49,485 bases of DNA from Porphyromonas cangingivalis (GCA_945902955.1 CAMDNO010000012.1:1-49485), one strand, 5' to 3'. Shown: positions 37,439-46,422, counted from the stretch's first letter. A program made the numbers and translations. Notes: generated by a model not told the origin, from the letters alone.

Positions 37439-38062
37439 GTGAGTCAACCTTTATTTTCGTCGGCACTACTCGAAAATGCCGTTCAGGAATTTGCCAAATT
37501 ACCAGGAATTGGACGCAAAACTGCGCTCCGATTGGTATTGCATTTGCTGAAAAAAGAAAAAAGTGAGGTCGAAAGTTTTGGTAATTCAATGATTCAACTC
37601 CGTCGCGACATTGTGTATTGCACCGTTTGCCACAACATTTCGGATACCGAAGTATGTGGTATTTGTAGCAATAAATCGCGCGATGCTGGTACGATTTGCG
37701 TTGTAGAAACGGTAAAAGATGTGATGAGCATCGAAAACACACAGCAATACAAAGGGCTTTATCATGTGCTGGGTGGCGTTATTTCGCCCATGGACGGCAT
37801 TGGCCCTGCCGAACTCGAAATTGAAAGCTTGGTAAATAGAGTAACTGCCGGCGACGTAAAAGAAGTTATACTTGCTCTAAGTACTACAATGGAAGGCGAC
37901 ACAACAAATTTTTATATTTTCAGAAAATTAGCTCCCAAAAACCTGAAAATCACCACCATTGCACGGGGTGTATCGGTGGGTGGCGAGCTCGAATATACCG
38001 ACGAAGTTACACTGGGACGCTCCATTGTAAACCGAGTAGAATTTACAAATTCGTATAAATAA
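37439..38062 (+). CDS. recR: Recombination mediator protein RecR
   Basis: 207 residues beginning at a GTG. Domains in order: helix-hairpin-helix [17 protein letters not shown] at about 21-37, a C4 zinc finger CTVC...CGIC at 56-73, and a Toprim domain with [14 protein letters not shown] and [18 protein letters not shown]. RecR works with RecO (and RecF) to load RecA on SSB-coated DNA during gap and break repair. It is the first gene of a four-gene run (recR, a small membrane protein, a HAD-like protein, an acyltransferase) with short gaps of 7, 27 and 29 bases. Confidence 0.97.
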   Translation: MSQPLFSSALLENAVQEFAKLPGIGRKTALRLVLHLLKKEKSEVESFGNSMIQLRRDIVYCTVCHNISDTEVCGICSNKSRDAGTICVVETVKDVMSIENTQQYKGLYHVLGGVISPMDGIGPAELEIESLVNRVTAGDVKEVILALSTTMEGDTTNFYIFRKLAPKNLKITTIARGVSVGGELEYTDEVTLGRSIVNRVEFTNSYK

Positions 38063-38069
38063 TCAATAA

Positions 38070-38519
38070 ATGACACAAACACTATTAAAACAAACTCTCC
38101 GACAATTACAAATAGCTTATTATAGCGTTTATATTGCAGCTATTGCAGCTGCCACATCGGGTTTTTATATTCTAAAATCTGGTTTTATATTAAATCCATT
38201 AAGCCAAACAGGAACCATAGTAAATACCATGTTAATCATTTTTATCATAGGTTCAATACCGTTTGTATTGGGCTATTTTAATAAATTGACAAAGCAATGG
38301 GCACTTTTAGAAGATGAAAATAAACGCTTGGAAAACTACCGAAAAGCAGGAGTCATTCGTATTACTATTATCGGACTTGGATTGGTGCTTGGTGTTTTAT
38401 TTTTTTACATTATGAACTCACAATCAATGATTTTTTGCGCTGGAATAGCTGCTATTGCCTTGTTTTTTTGCAAACCTACCGAAGCAAAAATTTGTACAGA
38501 ATTGAACATTAACAATTAA
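38070..38519 (+). CDS. Small membrane protein of unknown function
   Basis: 149 residues, not recognised. Four hydrophobic segments at about 17-37, 48-68, 93-112 and 117-134, with a charged stretch (NKLTKQWALLEDENKRLENYRK) between the second and third that probably faces the cytoplasm. It begins 7 bases after recR, so expression is probably linked, but nothing in the sequence suggests a role in repair. The last codons and the TAA stop lie in a heptamer repeat (ATTAACA/ATTAACC) that continues to the next gene's start. Confidence 0.75.
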   Translation: MTQTLLKQTLRQLQIAYYSVYIAAIAAATSGFYILKSGFILNPLSQTGTIVNTMLIIFIIGSIPFVLGYFNKLTKQWALLEDENKRLENYRKAGVIRITIIGLGLVLGVLFFYIMNSQSMIFCAGIAAIALFFCKPTEAKICTELNINN

Positions 38520-38542
38520 CCATTAACAATTAATAATTAACC
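38508..38542. repeat. Heptamer array spanning a stop codon
   Basis: Five consecutive 7-base units: ATTAACA, ATTAACC, ATTAACA, ATTAATA, ATTAACC. The second unit contains the TAA stop (38517-38519) of the small membrane protein. The next gene starts 5 bases after the array. Confidence 0.8.
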
Positions 38543-38546
38543 ATTT

Positions 38547-38972
38547 ATGCTTACAATAGCCGTAGATTTCGACGGAACAATAGTTACTCACGAATACCCA
38601 CGAATAGGTAAAGAGATTCCTTTTGCTATCGACACATTGCTTAAAATACAAAAAGACTTTCAAGCATGTCTTATACTTTGGACAGTGCGCGAAGGACGTG
38701 AATTAGATGAGGCCGTAGAATTTTGCAAATTGAAAGGACTTGAATTTTTTGCCGTAAACAATAATTACATCGAAGAAAAAGAATCGGATAATCAACCACG
38801 TAAGCTCAAAGCTGATGTGTTTATCGACGATCGTAATTTGGGTGGTTTGCCCGATTGGGGAGTCATTTATCAAATGATAGCTTCCGGAAATCCTCTGAAG
38901 CCAGCTCCTACTCAGCTCGTGAGCGATTATCCCGTAAAAAAAGAAGGCTTTTTTAAAAAGATTTTTGGTTAA
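38547..38972 (+). CDS. Small HAD-like hydrolase domain protein
   Basis: 141 residues. It opens with MLTIAVDFDGTIVTHEYP, the HAD nucleophile loop DFDGT at 7-11. LILWTVREGRELDEAVEFC at about 42-60 has the motif II Thr, and DVFIDDRNLGG at about 90-100 has the acidic motif IV. There is no cap domain, so it may act on a large or protein substrate, or have a phosphatase role of unknown target. It resembles the conserved Bacteroides protein family typified by BT_0820. Third gene of the recR run. Confidence 0.82.
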   Translation: MLTIAVDFDGTIVTHEYPRIGKEIPFAIDTLLKIQKDFQACLILWTVREGRELDEAVEFCKLKGLEFFAVNNNYIEEKESDNQPRKLKADVFIDDRNLGGLPDWGVIYQMIASGNPLKPAPTQLVSDYPVKKEGFFKKIFG

Positions 38973-39001
38973 ATAGTAGCATTTAAAGCTGTAACTGAAA
39001 T

Positions 39002-40333
39002 ATGTCGAAAATATATGATTTGCCTCTCACATATCGTATTCTACGAAGCTCAGTACTAAGGGCTTTTCGCTTTTATTACGGTGAAATTATTGTTACGGGA
39101 ATCGAAAATATTCCGACCAATGGCGGCTATATTCTTGCACCAAACCATCGCAATGCGTTGATGGACGCTTTGGTTGCTGCGTACATTACTCCAAAAAACA
39201 TTTCCACCTCGTTTTTAGCTCGCTCAGATATATTTAAAAATAAAAATGTGGCTAAATTTTTACGGTTCGTAAAAATAATGCCTGCGTTTCGAATGCGCGA
39301 TGGGTTTGATAATTTGGGTAAAAACAACGAAGTTTTCGACGAATGTACCGAGCTGCTCGAAGCCAACCACACGCTATGCATTATGCCCGAAGGAAATCAG
39401 GAAATTGAACACAATGTACGTCCTTTGGTAAAAGGTATTTTTCGTGTTGCTTTTTCGGCACAGCAGCAAAATAACAGTAAAAATCCAATTCAGATTGTGC
39501 CTGTTGGAATAGATTATGGCGATATTTATAATTTTGGTAAGCATCTGATTATTAATATCGGAAAACCAATTAATGTTTTGGATTATAGTCAAAGTTACTC
39601 CGAAAATCCACCAAAAGCTACCAACGAAATAAAAGATGAGCTGAAAAAGAGATTAGAAAAACTAATTCTGCACATCGATTCCACAAATAATTACGATACT
39701 ATTTTATCAACCGTAGACTTTTGCCAACTTAACTTACTAAAAGCTAAAAATTTAGAACCTTCAACGTTTGTGAAATACCAAACTCGCAAACAAGTAGCCG
39801 ACAAGCTTTGTGAAGAAGAAAAAACAAATCCTGAAATACTTGAAAAACTAAAAAAAATTACTTCAGAATACAAACATCAATTAGAAAAGTATCGAATTAA
39901 GGATAGAAATGTGACAGATAAAAGATTAATAAAACCTATTTTACTGAAAATCATATTACTAATAACAACATTTCCATTTTTTTCGGTGGGTTTACTAACA
40001 AATCTTTTTGCATTTTTTGTACCGGTTTGGATTCGAAAAATGCTAAATGTAGAATTCGAAGGATTTTTCAGTTCAATTCAATTTGTAATTGGAATACTCA
40101 CATTCCCACTTTTTTATACCTTACAAATAGTTTTAATTTGTAATCTTTTATCAATATCATTCTACTACTTTCCACTTTTTATCTTCTTATTTTTAATATT
40201 AGGCAATGTAGCTTTCAAATGGTATAAAGTTTTTAAAAGTACGATTGCATCAATACGTTACTTGTTACTTTCTGAAAACGAACGAAATAAACTAATCAAA
40301 CTACAAAACGAAATACTTAGTTTAGCAAAATAA
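39002..40333 (+). CDS. PlsC-like glycerol-phosphate acyltransferase family protein
   Basis: 443 residues. The N-terminal acyltransferase domain has APNHRNALMDALVAAY at about 46-61: the His-Asp pair has five residues between it, as I recall for yeast-type glycerol-3-phosphate acyltransferases, in place of the bacterial HX4D. Other blocks are RMRDG near 99 and MPEGNQEIEHNVRPLVKG near 127-144. The C-terminal third has two hydrophobic regions (about 313-340 and 350-395), suggesting membrane anchoring. It probably acylates glycerol phosphate or lysophosphatidate in phospholipid synthesis. Last gene of the recR run, ended by the hairpin at 40365-40398. Confidence 0.88.
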   Translation: MSKIYDLPLTYRILRSSVLRAFRFYYGEIIVTGIENIPTNGGYILAPNHRNALMDALVAAYITPKNISTSFLARSDIFKNKNVAKFLRFVKIMPAFRMRDGFDNLGKNNEVFDECTELLEANHTLCIMPEGNQEIEHNVRPLVKGIFRVAFSAQQQNNSKNPIQIVPVGIDYGDIYNFGKHLIINIGKPINVLDYSQSYSENPPKATNEIKDELKKRLEKLILHIDSTNNYDTILSTVDFCQLNLLKAKNLEPSTFVKYQTRKQVADKLCEEEKTNPEILEKLKKITSEYKHQLEKYRIKDRNVTDKRLIKPILLKIILLITTFPFFSVGLLTNLFAFFVPVWIRKMLNVEFEGFFSSIQFVIGILTFPLFYTLQIVLICNLLSISFYYFPLFIFLFLILGNVAFKWYKVFKSTIASIRYLLLSENERNKLIKLQNEILSLAK

Positions 40334-40364
40334 ATTTTGAATATTATGCTCTACGCATGTACAG

Positions 40365-40398
40365 AAAAGGCTGTACGAAATAAATCATACAGCCTTTT
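40365..40398. terminator. Bidirectional terminator between the acyltransferase and ferredoxin genes
   Basis: AAAAGGCTGTA (40365-40375) pairs perfectly with TACAGCCTTTT (40388-40398) across a 12-base loop. The stem has a T-run on its 3' side in both directions and lies between two convergent genes. Confidence 0.8.
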
Positions 40399-40419
40399 GT
40401 AAAAACCATGGTTAATCTA

Positions 40420-40590
40420 TTAATTAACCGGACTGATTGCTTCTGAAGGACAAACATCAGCACAAGTGCCACAATCGGTGCAAACATCTGCGTCGATAAC
40501 ATAGATATCACCTTCTGAAATTGCGTCTACAGGACATTCGCTGATGCATGATCCGCAAGCAATACAATCTTCTGAAATTACGTAAGCCAT
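40420..40590 (-). CDS. Ferredoxin with two [4Fe-4S] clusters
   Basis: 56 residues. The translation begins MAYVISEDCIACGSCISECP and has two CxxCxxCxxxCP motifs: C9, C12, C15, C19 and C37, C40, C43, C47. This is a clostridial-type 2[4Fe-4S] ferredoxin, an electron carrier for enzymes such as pyruvate:ferredoxin oxidoreductase, common in anaerobic Bacteroidota. It is a single gene with its own promoter (40627-40656) and a bidirectional terminator behind it. Confidence 0.97.
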   Translation of the reverse strand: MAYVISEDCIACGSCISECPVDAISEGDIYVIDADVCTDCGTCADVCPSEAISPVN

Positions 40591-40626
40591 TTTGTTTAAA
40601 ATTTTTGTTAGTACTAATTAGCACTG

Positions 40627-40656
40627 CAAAAATACGTTATTTTCTATACCTACAAA
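40627..40656 (-). promoter_or_regulatory. Promoter of the ferredoxin gene
   Basis: On the minus strand TTTG (40653-40656), an 18-base spacer, then TATTTTTG (40627-40634), followed by C. The ATG is 36 bases downstream. Confidence 0.68.
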
Positions 40657-40808
40657 AATTATTTTGCCAAAAAATCGATTTTACATTGTTAAATATTTAA
40701 TTTTATATATCTGAGCTTCACCGAAAGGACACAACTTTCGATCTAATTTTAGGTTTCGACCCCCAACCTCTTAAAGGGTCTTAGTCATTTCTCGCAGTTT
40801 ATTACTCC

Positions 40809-41324
40809 TCACCTAAATCGTTGAAAAACAATAATATCCTCAAATCCATTTACCGATCGTATCCAATTTTTAAGAACACCATTTGTTTCATAATGCTCTT
40901 TTTCGAACATACGCCTACTTGCTACATTCGAAGCTGAAATATGGCAATACAATTGATTCACATTCAAAAAATCGAATATATAATTCTCAATTAATCGCAA
41001 TGTAGATGTTGCAAATCCATGTCCTTGAAATTTTTTATCTACAAATAACCCGAAAGCAATACGACTATTATGAATATCGAAATCGAATAAATCTACCGTA
41101 CCAATAGTTTCACCACCAACTATTTCCACAATCATAAAACGCAACTGTCCTGATTCGTATATATTTTTTTCTACCTCCTCGACATATTGTTTGAGTGCAA
41201 ACTTCGAATAAGGCTGCCGGGTGTTGCCCACATCCCAAAGCGATGTATCGTTTTCCCATGCATATAATTTTTCTAAATCTTCGGGCTCTACGGCTCTCAA
41301 TTTCACTCTATCGTTTGCAAGCAT
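40809..41324 (-). CDS. GNAT family N-acetyltransferase (RimL/SpeG-like)
   Basis: 171 residues, typical RimJ/RimL length. It starts VKLRAVEPEDLEKLYAWEND and has the acetyl-CoA pyrophosphate-binding stretch FVDKKFQGHGFATSTLRL (about 98-115), then NVNQLYCHISASNVASRRMFEK, the usual C-terminal family block. The substrate may be a protein N-terminus, a polyamine or a small amine; the sequence does not decide. It overlaps the BASS transporter gene by 22 bases and is thus the second gene of that operon. The 218 bases between it and the ferredoxin gene hold a small CGAAAG/CTTTCG hairpin (about 40721-40739) and no other gene. Confidence 0.9.
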   Translation of the reverse strand: MLANDRVKLRAVEPEDLEKLYAWENDTSLWDVGNTRQPYSKFALKQYVEEVEKNIYESGQLRFMIVEIVGGETIGTVDLFDFDIHNSRIAFGLFVDKKFQGHGFATSTLRLIENYIFDFLNVNQLYCHISASNVASRRMFEKEHYETNGVLKNWIRSVNGFEDIIVFQRFR

Positions 41325-42304
41325 CTGTTGTGGTTGATTAAATTTCTACTTATTTTCGATTTTTTATTCCAATAAAAAGCAATTCCCAAGCCCGAAATAA
41401 TATGCCAAATCCCCCACCAAGCCACGATAAACAACATGCCTCCCACAGCCAAATCGGGCGGAAAAATTTTTGGATTAAATAAAAGTACGAGCCCTAAACC
41501 AGAATTCTGAATTCCTGTTTCGATTGTTATGGTACGTCTATCCAAACATGGTATTTTAAAAATAGTAGCTAATCCAAAGCCTGTAAGCAGCGCCAATCCA
41601 TTGTGGATTAATACAATAAAAAATATGAGATAAATGTATTTTAAAAATAAATCAAAATTATTGGCAAAAGCCAATACTACCATGGCAATAAAAAATACAA
41701 TAGACAGAATTTGTGTGGCTCGAAAAAGCTTTTTGGTGATATTTGGAAAAAGCCGAGCAAATAAAACTCCAGCTATTAGCGGAATTCCGAGCAGAATAAA
41801 AACAGTTTGAAACATTTGAGCATTATCAATAACCAAAGGCTGCAAAATATGAGTAGAGTGTTTATCAATATAGTTGCTGTACAAACCACCCCAAAAAGCG
41901 AAATTAAATGGTGTGGAAATAGTTGCAAATAAGGTAGTTGTAGCAGTTAGGCCTACGGAAAGTTCGGTATTTGCTTTTGATAGCGACGAAATGAAATTGG
42001 AGATATTACCACCTGGACATGCTGCCACTAAAATCATACCCATAGCTACCGTGGGAGTTATAAAATGCGACAATAAAATTACCAATATAAATGTTATCAT
42101 AGGCAATGCAATAACTTGCGAAATAAGACCAAGAATGACCGATTTTGGTTTTTTAACAAGTTCTAAAAAAACGGCTGGTTTAATATCTAATGCTACGCCA
42201 AACATAATAAAACCGAGAATAATATTGATAGCGTGCATCCCCGATGCCGAAAAATTTATTCGTACTGGATCAAGTTCCAGAAGTGATTCGTACATAACGT
42301 TCAT
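41303..42304 (-). CDS. Bile acid:sodium symporter (BASS) family transporter
   Basis: 333 residues with about nine or ten membrane segments. MHAINIILGFIMFGVALDIK near the N-terminus and ACPGGNISNFISSLSKAN (about 94-111) match the crossover helix and sodium-site region of BASS/ASBT proteins. These carry organic anions with sodium; in non-gut bacteria the substrates are usually unknown (pantoate, pyruvate and bile acids are known for relatives). It begins close to a divergent promoter shared with the cyclophilin gene (box at 42322-42329). Confidence 0.92.
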   Translation of the reverse strand: MNVMYESLLELDPVRINFSASGMHAINIILGFIMFGVALDIKPAVFLELVKKPKSVILGLISQVIALPMITFILVILLSHFITPTVAMGMILVAACPGGNISNFISSLSKANTELSVGLTATTTLFATISTPFNFAFWGGLYSNYIDKHSTHILQPLVIDNAQMFQTVFILLGIPLIAGVLFARLFPNITKKLFRATQILSIVFFIAMVVLAFANNFDLFLKYIYLIFFIVLIHNGLALLTGFGLATIFKIPCLDRRTITIETGIQNSGLGLVLLFNPKIFPPDLAVGGMLFIVAWWGIWHIISGLGIAFYWNKKSKISRNLINHNRCLQTIE

Positions 42305-42321
42305 TTTTTGAGGTTCGAGTG

Positions 42322-42350
42322 CAAATATAAAAATTTATTCATTACTTTTG
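42322..42350. promoter_or_regulatory. Divergent -7 boxes for the BASS transporter and cyclophilin genes
   Basis: TATATTTG on the minus strand (42322-42329) faces the transporter, 18 bases from its ATG. TACTTTTG on the plus strand (42343-42350) faces the cyclophilin, 41 bases from its ATG. Both match TAnnTTTG. The -33 boxes are not clear, and the two polymerase sites overlap, so the genes may compete. Confidence 0.6.
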
Positions 42351-42390
42351 CCATTCAATTTTCAAAAAACACAATAAAATCGTTACCAAA

Positions 42391-43056
42391 ATGAGAAAAT
42401 TAAGTTTTTTATTGCTTGCATGTATTTTATTTACAAGCTCTTGTGCCAAACGCAACGACAAAGAGCCCGTTTTTAAAATTAAAACTACCGAAGGTACAAT
42501 TGTTGTAAAACTTTATGCCGAAACGCCCCAACATCGCGATAATTTTATGAAACTTGTGAAAGCGGGTGTTTACGAAGGGGTACTTTTTCACCGTGTAATA
42601 AAAGATTTTATGATTCAAGCGGGCGATCCCGATTCGAAAAATGCAGGACCAAAAGCAAGTCTCGGCTCGGGCGATGTGGGCTATACAGTGCCTGCCGAAT
42701 TTGTTTATCCTAAATATTACCACAAAAAAGGCGCATTAGCAGCTGCTCGCGAAGGCGATGATGCTAATCCTGAACGGGCTTCGTCGGGCTGTCAGTTTTA
42801 TATCGTAAAAGGAAAAGTATTTACCGATGCGCAGTTAGACGCGTTAGAGCAGAAAAAAGGCATAAAACTAACCGAACAGCAACGAACCGATTATAAAACA
42901 ATTGGCGGCACGCCTCATTTAGATGGAGCATATACCGTTTTTGGCGAAGTAATTGAAGGATTGGAAATTGCAAGCAATATTTCGTTGGTTAAAACCGGCA
43001 AAATGGATAGACCTATTGAAGATGTAAGGATTTTGAAAATAAAGAGAATTAAATAA
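42391..43056 (+). CDS. Lipoprotein peptidyl-prolyl cis-trans isomerase (cyclophilin type)
   Basis: 221 residues. A lipoprotein signal peptide ends FTSSC with the lipidated Cys at 18. The cyclophilin domain follows: VFKIKTTEGTIVVKLYAETPQHRDNF, LFHRVIKDFMIQAGDPDSKNAG with the catalytic Arg, CQFYIVKG, and DGAYTVFGEVIEGLEIA at the end. An insertion around AQLDALEQKKGIKLTEQQRTDY (about 149-170) is common in this phylum. It speeds proline isomerisation in exported proteins, anchored to a membrane facing the periplasm. The last codons and stop are part of a bidirectional terminator stem. Confidence 0.95.
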   Translation: MRKLSFLLLACILFTSSCAKRNDKEPVFKIKTTEGTIVVKLYAETPQHRDNFMKLVKAGVYEGVLFHRVIKDFMIQAGDPDSKNAGPKASLGSGDVGYTVPAEFVYPKYYHKKGALAAAREGDDANPERASSGCQFYIVKGKVFTDAQLDALEQKKGIKLTEQQRTDYKTIGGTPHLDGAYTVFGEVIEGLEIASNISLVKTGKMDRPIEDVRILKIKRIK

Positions 43057-43069
43057 ATTCTCTTTATTT
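43037..43069. terminator. Bidirectional terminator overlapping both stop codons
   Basis: A perfect 14-bp stem, AAATAAAGAGAATT (43037-43050) with AATTCTCTTTATTT (43056-43069), and a 5-base loop. It contains the stop codons of both convergent genes (cyclophilin TAA 43054-43056, mtaB TAA 43064-43066), so each transcript would end almost at its stop. Confidence 0.8.
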
Positions 43070-44377
43070 CTCAATTTCCAGCGCCGTTTTTTCGTCATTC
43101 CACCCTCCAAGCGTTATCATTTCCACAGCATTCACTCGATTTTTGTCGTAAGTTCGTTCTGCTTTAACATAATTGGTCGTAAAACCAACCATATTTTCGC
43201 CGTTATGGCGACTTTCCCACAATATGGGATACGTTTTTCCAATCTGATTTTCGTAGAAAGCTTTCGTTTTTTTATCGGATAATAAATGGAGAATATCGCT
43301 GCGTTTTTTACGTTCTGAAATAGGCGTATTTTGCTCAATATCAAGCATTTTTGTACCTGCACGTTCGGAATAAGTAAACACATGTAATTGCGAAATATCC
43401 AAGGTGTCGATGAAGCGGCACGACTCATCGAACAGTTCTGCCGTTTCGCCCCTCACGCCCACTATCACATCTACGCCAATAAAAGCATGTGGCATCAACG
43501 ATTTTATTTTTTGCACTTTATGTTCAAAAAGTTCGCGGTTGTATTTGCGTTTCATTAGTTGCAACACTTCGTTGGTTCCCGACTGAAGTGGAATATGAAA
43601 ATGCGGCATAATATGTTTACTGGTAGCTACATAGTCAATTATTTCGTCGGTAAGTAAGTTCGGTTCAATGGACGAAATACGAAAACGCACATCACTCTCA
43701 ATGGCATCAAACGCTTTTATTAAATCAAAAAAACTTTCGCCCGTCAGTTTTCCAAAATCACCTATATTAACTCCAGTGAGTACAATTTCTTTGGCACCAG
43801 CTTCAATAGCTTCGTGCGCTTTTTGTACTGTTTGTTCAATATTAGCACTCCTACTCCTTCCCCTTGCAAAAGGAATGGTGCAATAGGTACAATAATAATC
43901 GCAGCCATCTTGCACTTTTAAAAAATAGCGGGTGCGGTCGTCGCGTGAACACGATGGCTCAAACTCCTTAATTTTGTTGATTTTAGTAGTATGAACTTCG
44001 GCAGGTGCATCTTTTTCAATATTTTGAAGATAATCTAAAATGCTGAATTTCTCGTTAGCACCGAGAACCAAATCTACGCCTTCGATTTTTGATATTTCGT
44101 CGGGTTTTAGTTGTGCATAACATCCCGTAACAACCATTATAGCATTGGGATGCAGCCTATTGAGCTTGCTTATAGCTTGACGGCATTTGCGATCGGCAGT
44201 ATCGGTAACAGAGCATGTGTTAATAACACACACATCAGCTTGTTCGCCCGCACGAGCTTTTACAAATCCTTCGTCGGACATTTTTTTGCCAATTGCCGAC
44301 GTTTCGGCAAAATTTAACTTACACCCCAGCGTATGAAAGGCTACTTTTTTATTATGAAAAACGGTTGTATCTATCAT
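43064..44377 (-). CDS. mtaB: tRNA (t6A37)-C2 methylthiotransferase
   Basis: 437 residues. The N-terminal MTTase domain has its three cluster cysteines (TLGCKLNFAE, NTCSVTDTADRKCR, VVTGCYAQ). The radical SAM motif CDYYCTYCTIPFARGRSRS follows, then a GVNIGDFG block and IPLQSGTNEVLQLMKRKYNRE. TLGCKLN (in place of GCQMN) and the overall pattern mark the MtaB rather than the MiaB or RimO subgroup. It adds a methylthio group to t6A at position 37 of ANN-decoding tRNAs. It has its own promoter at 44440-44471. Confidence 0.95.
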   Translation of the reverse strand: MIDTTVFHNKKVAFHTLGCKLNFAETSAIGKKMSDEGFVKARAGEQADVCVINTCSVTDTADRKCRQAISKLNRLHPNAIMVVTGCYAQLKPDEISKIEGVDLVLGANEKFSILDYLQNIEKDAPAEVHTTKINKIKEFEPSCSRDDRTRYFLKVQDGCDYYCTYCTIPFARGRSRSANIEQTVQKAHEAIEAGAKEIVLTGVNIGDFGKLTGESFFDLIKAFDAIESDVRFRISSIEPNLLTDEIIDYVATSKHIMPHFHIPLQSGTNEVLQLMKRKYNRELFEHKVQKIKSLMPHAFIGVDVIVGVRGETAELFDESCRFIDTLDISQLHVFTYSERAGTKMLDIEQNTPISERKKRSDILHLLSDKKTKAFYENQIGKTYPILWESRHNGENMVGFTTNYVKAERTYDKNRVNAVEMITLGGWNDEKTALEIEK

Positions 44378-44439
44378 GAATTTGTTGATGCCGAAAAATA
44401 CTTATGAAGTGATTTTAAAGTACTTTATATATAATGATG

Positions 44440-44471
44440 CAAAATTACTAAAAATAAAAGAATTATTCAAA
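44440..44471 (-). promoter_or_regulatory. Promoter of mtaB
   Basis: On the minus strand TTTG (44468-44471), a 20-base spacer, TAATTTTG (44440-44447) and then C. This is a full match to the Bacteroidota promoter. The leader to the ATG is about 55-60 bases. Confidence 0.72.
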
Positions 44472-44593
44472 CGACAATTGTAACAGTAAAACAACTGAAT
44501 TTGTTTAGTTTATATTATTCACATTATTAGGCAGTTATAATTTTTCAACGAATTTTAATAATAAATTTTACTCCCTTTTTGCAAAATTTGCTG

Positions 44594-44601
44594 TATCTTA
44601 G
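44594..44601 (+). promoter_or_regulatory. -7 box of the phospho-sugar mutase gene
   Basis: TATCTTAG followed by C, the same variant as in front of the HsdR-N gene, 50 bases before the ATG. No clear TTTG at 19-21 bases upstream. Confidence 0.5.
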
Positions 44602-44651
44602 CCTTTCAAATTTGAAAAACATAATTTTTTAACAAAAACATACTTTCTATT

Positions 44652-46397
44652 ATGGACAACACATTATTAAACGAAGTGGTAGCTAAAGCTCAGTCATGGC
44701 TCGATGGAAATTACAACGATGAAACAAAAGCCGAAATCCAACGTATGATGGATGCCGACGATAAAACAGAATTGATTGAATCGTTTTACCGCGATTTAGA
44801 ATTTGGAACCGGCGGTTTGCGTGGTATTATGGGCGTGGGCACAAATCGAATGAACATTTATACTGTTGGTGCTGCCACACAAGGACTTAGTAATTATCTG
44901 AAGGCTCAATTTACGGATGTTCCACAAATAAGTGTTGTAATAGGCCACGATTGTCGCAACAATAGTCGACTATTTTCGGAAGTTTCGGCTAATATTTTTT
45001 CGGCAAACGGCATTAAAGTATATTTGTTCGAAGACCTCCGTCCTACCCCCGAAGTTTCGTTTGCTATTCGTCATTTCGGCTGCCAAAGTGGTATTATTCT
45101 TACTGCTTCGCACAATCCAAAAGAATATAACGGCTACAAAGCCTATTGGAACGATGGCGCACAATTGGTAGCACCACACGACGAAAATGTAATTACCGAA
45201 GTTGTAAAAATTACGAATGTCGACGATATTAAGTTTACTGGAAATCCTGATTTAATTCAGATTATTGGCGAAGAAGTAGATAAAATTTATATCGATGCCG
45301 TAAAAACAATTTCACTTTCGCCCGAAGCTATCGAACGTAACAACGATCTCAAAATAGTGTACACGCCTATTCACGGTACTGGAGTAGCTCTTATTCCACG
45401 TGCTTTGCGTGCTTATGGCTTTACCAATGTGATAAACGTACCCGAACAAGATGTGGTGAGCGGCAATTTTCCTACTGTTATTTCGCCAAACCCCGAAGAA
45501 CCTGCTGCATTGGATATGGCTATCAAAAAAGCCATTGCCACAGATGCTGATATTGTAATGGCTTCGGATCCCGATGCTGACAGATTGGGTATAGCCGTGA
45601 AAAATAACAATGGCGAATGGATTTTGGTTAATGGAAACCAAACGGCATTGATGTTTATTTATTACCTCATTCGTCGCTGGACAGAATTGGGGAAAATAAA
45701 AGGCAACGAATATGTGGTTAAAACCATTGTTACAACTGAAATTATTAAAGAAATAGCTTCAAAAAATAACATTGAATGTTACGATTGTTTTACAGGTTTT
45801 AAATGGATTGCTGCTGTGATGCGCGAAAACGAAGGCATCAAAAACTATATTGGTGGTGGCGAAGAGAGTTATGGATTTTTACCGGAAACATTTGTTCGCG
45901 ACAAAGATGCTGTGTCGAGCTGTACGTTGATGGCAGAAATTGCTGCTTGGGCAAAAGACAATGGCAAAACTATGTATGAACTGCTTCAGGACATTTATAT
46001 CGAATATGGTTATGGTAAAGAAAAAGGCATTTCGGTAGTACGTAAAGGAAAATCGGGCGCCGAAGAAATTGCACAGATGATGAGCGATTTCCGCACCAAT
46101 CCTCCTAAAGAAATTGCTGGATCGCCTGTAGTTATAATCAAAGATTACAAAACGCTGAAACTAAAAAATATGGCAAGTGGCGACGAAAGTGTGCTCGACA
46201 TGCCTACAACTTCCAATGTTATTCAGTATTTTACTGCCGATGGCACAAAAATTTCAGTTCGTCCATCGGGTACCGAACCAAAAATTAAGTTCTATATCGA
46301 AGTACGTGGCGAAATGAAATCGCGCGCCGAGTACGATGCCGCCGACGCAGCTGCTAACGCTAAAGTAGAAGCAGTGAGAGCATCTCTTGGTGTTTAA
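44652..46397 (+). CDS. Phospho-sugar mutase (phosphoglucomutase/phosphomannomutase, PGM2-like)
   Basis: 581 residues, the length of the long PGM2-type alpha-D-phosphohexomutases. FGTGGLRGIMGVGTNRMN near 55 is the substrate-entry block. The catalytic serine loop is TASHNPKEYNGYK (about 156-168), the metal loop is DPDADRLGIAV (about 307-317), the sugar loop is GGEESYGF (about 413-420), and the phosphate loop RPSGTEPKIKFY closes the protein. It interconverts hexose 1- and 6-phosphates and supplies precursors for glycogen and nucleotide sugars, including those used by the polysaccharide genes of this window. Confidence 0.95.
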   Translation: MDNTLLNEVVAKAQSWLDGNYNDETKAEIQRMMDADDKTELIESFYRDLEFGTGGLRGIMGVGTNRMNIYTVGAATQGLSNYLKAQFTDVPQISVVIGHDCRNNSRLFSEVSANIFSANGIKVYLFEDLRPTPEVSFAIRHFGCQSGIILTASHNPKEYNGYKAYWNDGAQLVAPHDENVITEVVKITNVDDIKFTGNPDLIQIIGEEVDKIYIDAVKTISLSPEAIERNNDLKIVYTPIHGTGVALIPRALRAYGFTNVINVPEQDVVSGNFPTVISPNPEEPAALDMAIKKAIATDADIVMASDPDADRLGIAVKNNNGEWILVNGNQTALMFIYYLIRRWTELGKIKGNEYVVKTIVTTEIIKEIASKNNIECYDCFTGFKWIAAVMRENEGIKNYIGGGEESYGFLPETFVRDKDAVSSCTLMAEIAAWAKDNGKTMYELLQDIYIEYGYGKEKGISVVRKGKSGAEEIAQMMSDFRTNPPKEIAGSPVVIIKDYKTLKLKNMASGDESVLDMPTTSNVIQYFTADGTKISVRPSGTEPKIKFYIEVRGEMKSRAEYDAADAAANAKVEAVRASLGV

Positions 46398-46422
46398 AAA
46401 CAAAGAATTTTTTAAATTCAAG

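Noticed and set aside
42300-42330. GAGGTTCGAGTGC looks like a tRNA T-arm
   Set aside because: No acceptor stem, D-arm or anticodon arm can be built around it; it is the transporter promoter region.
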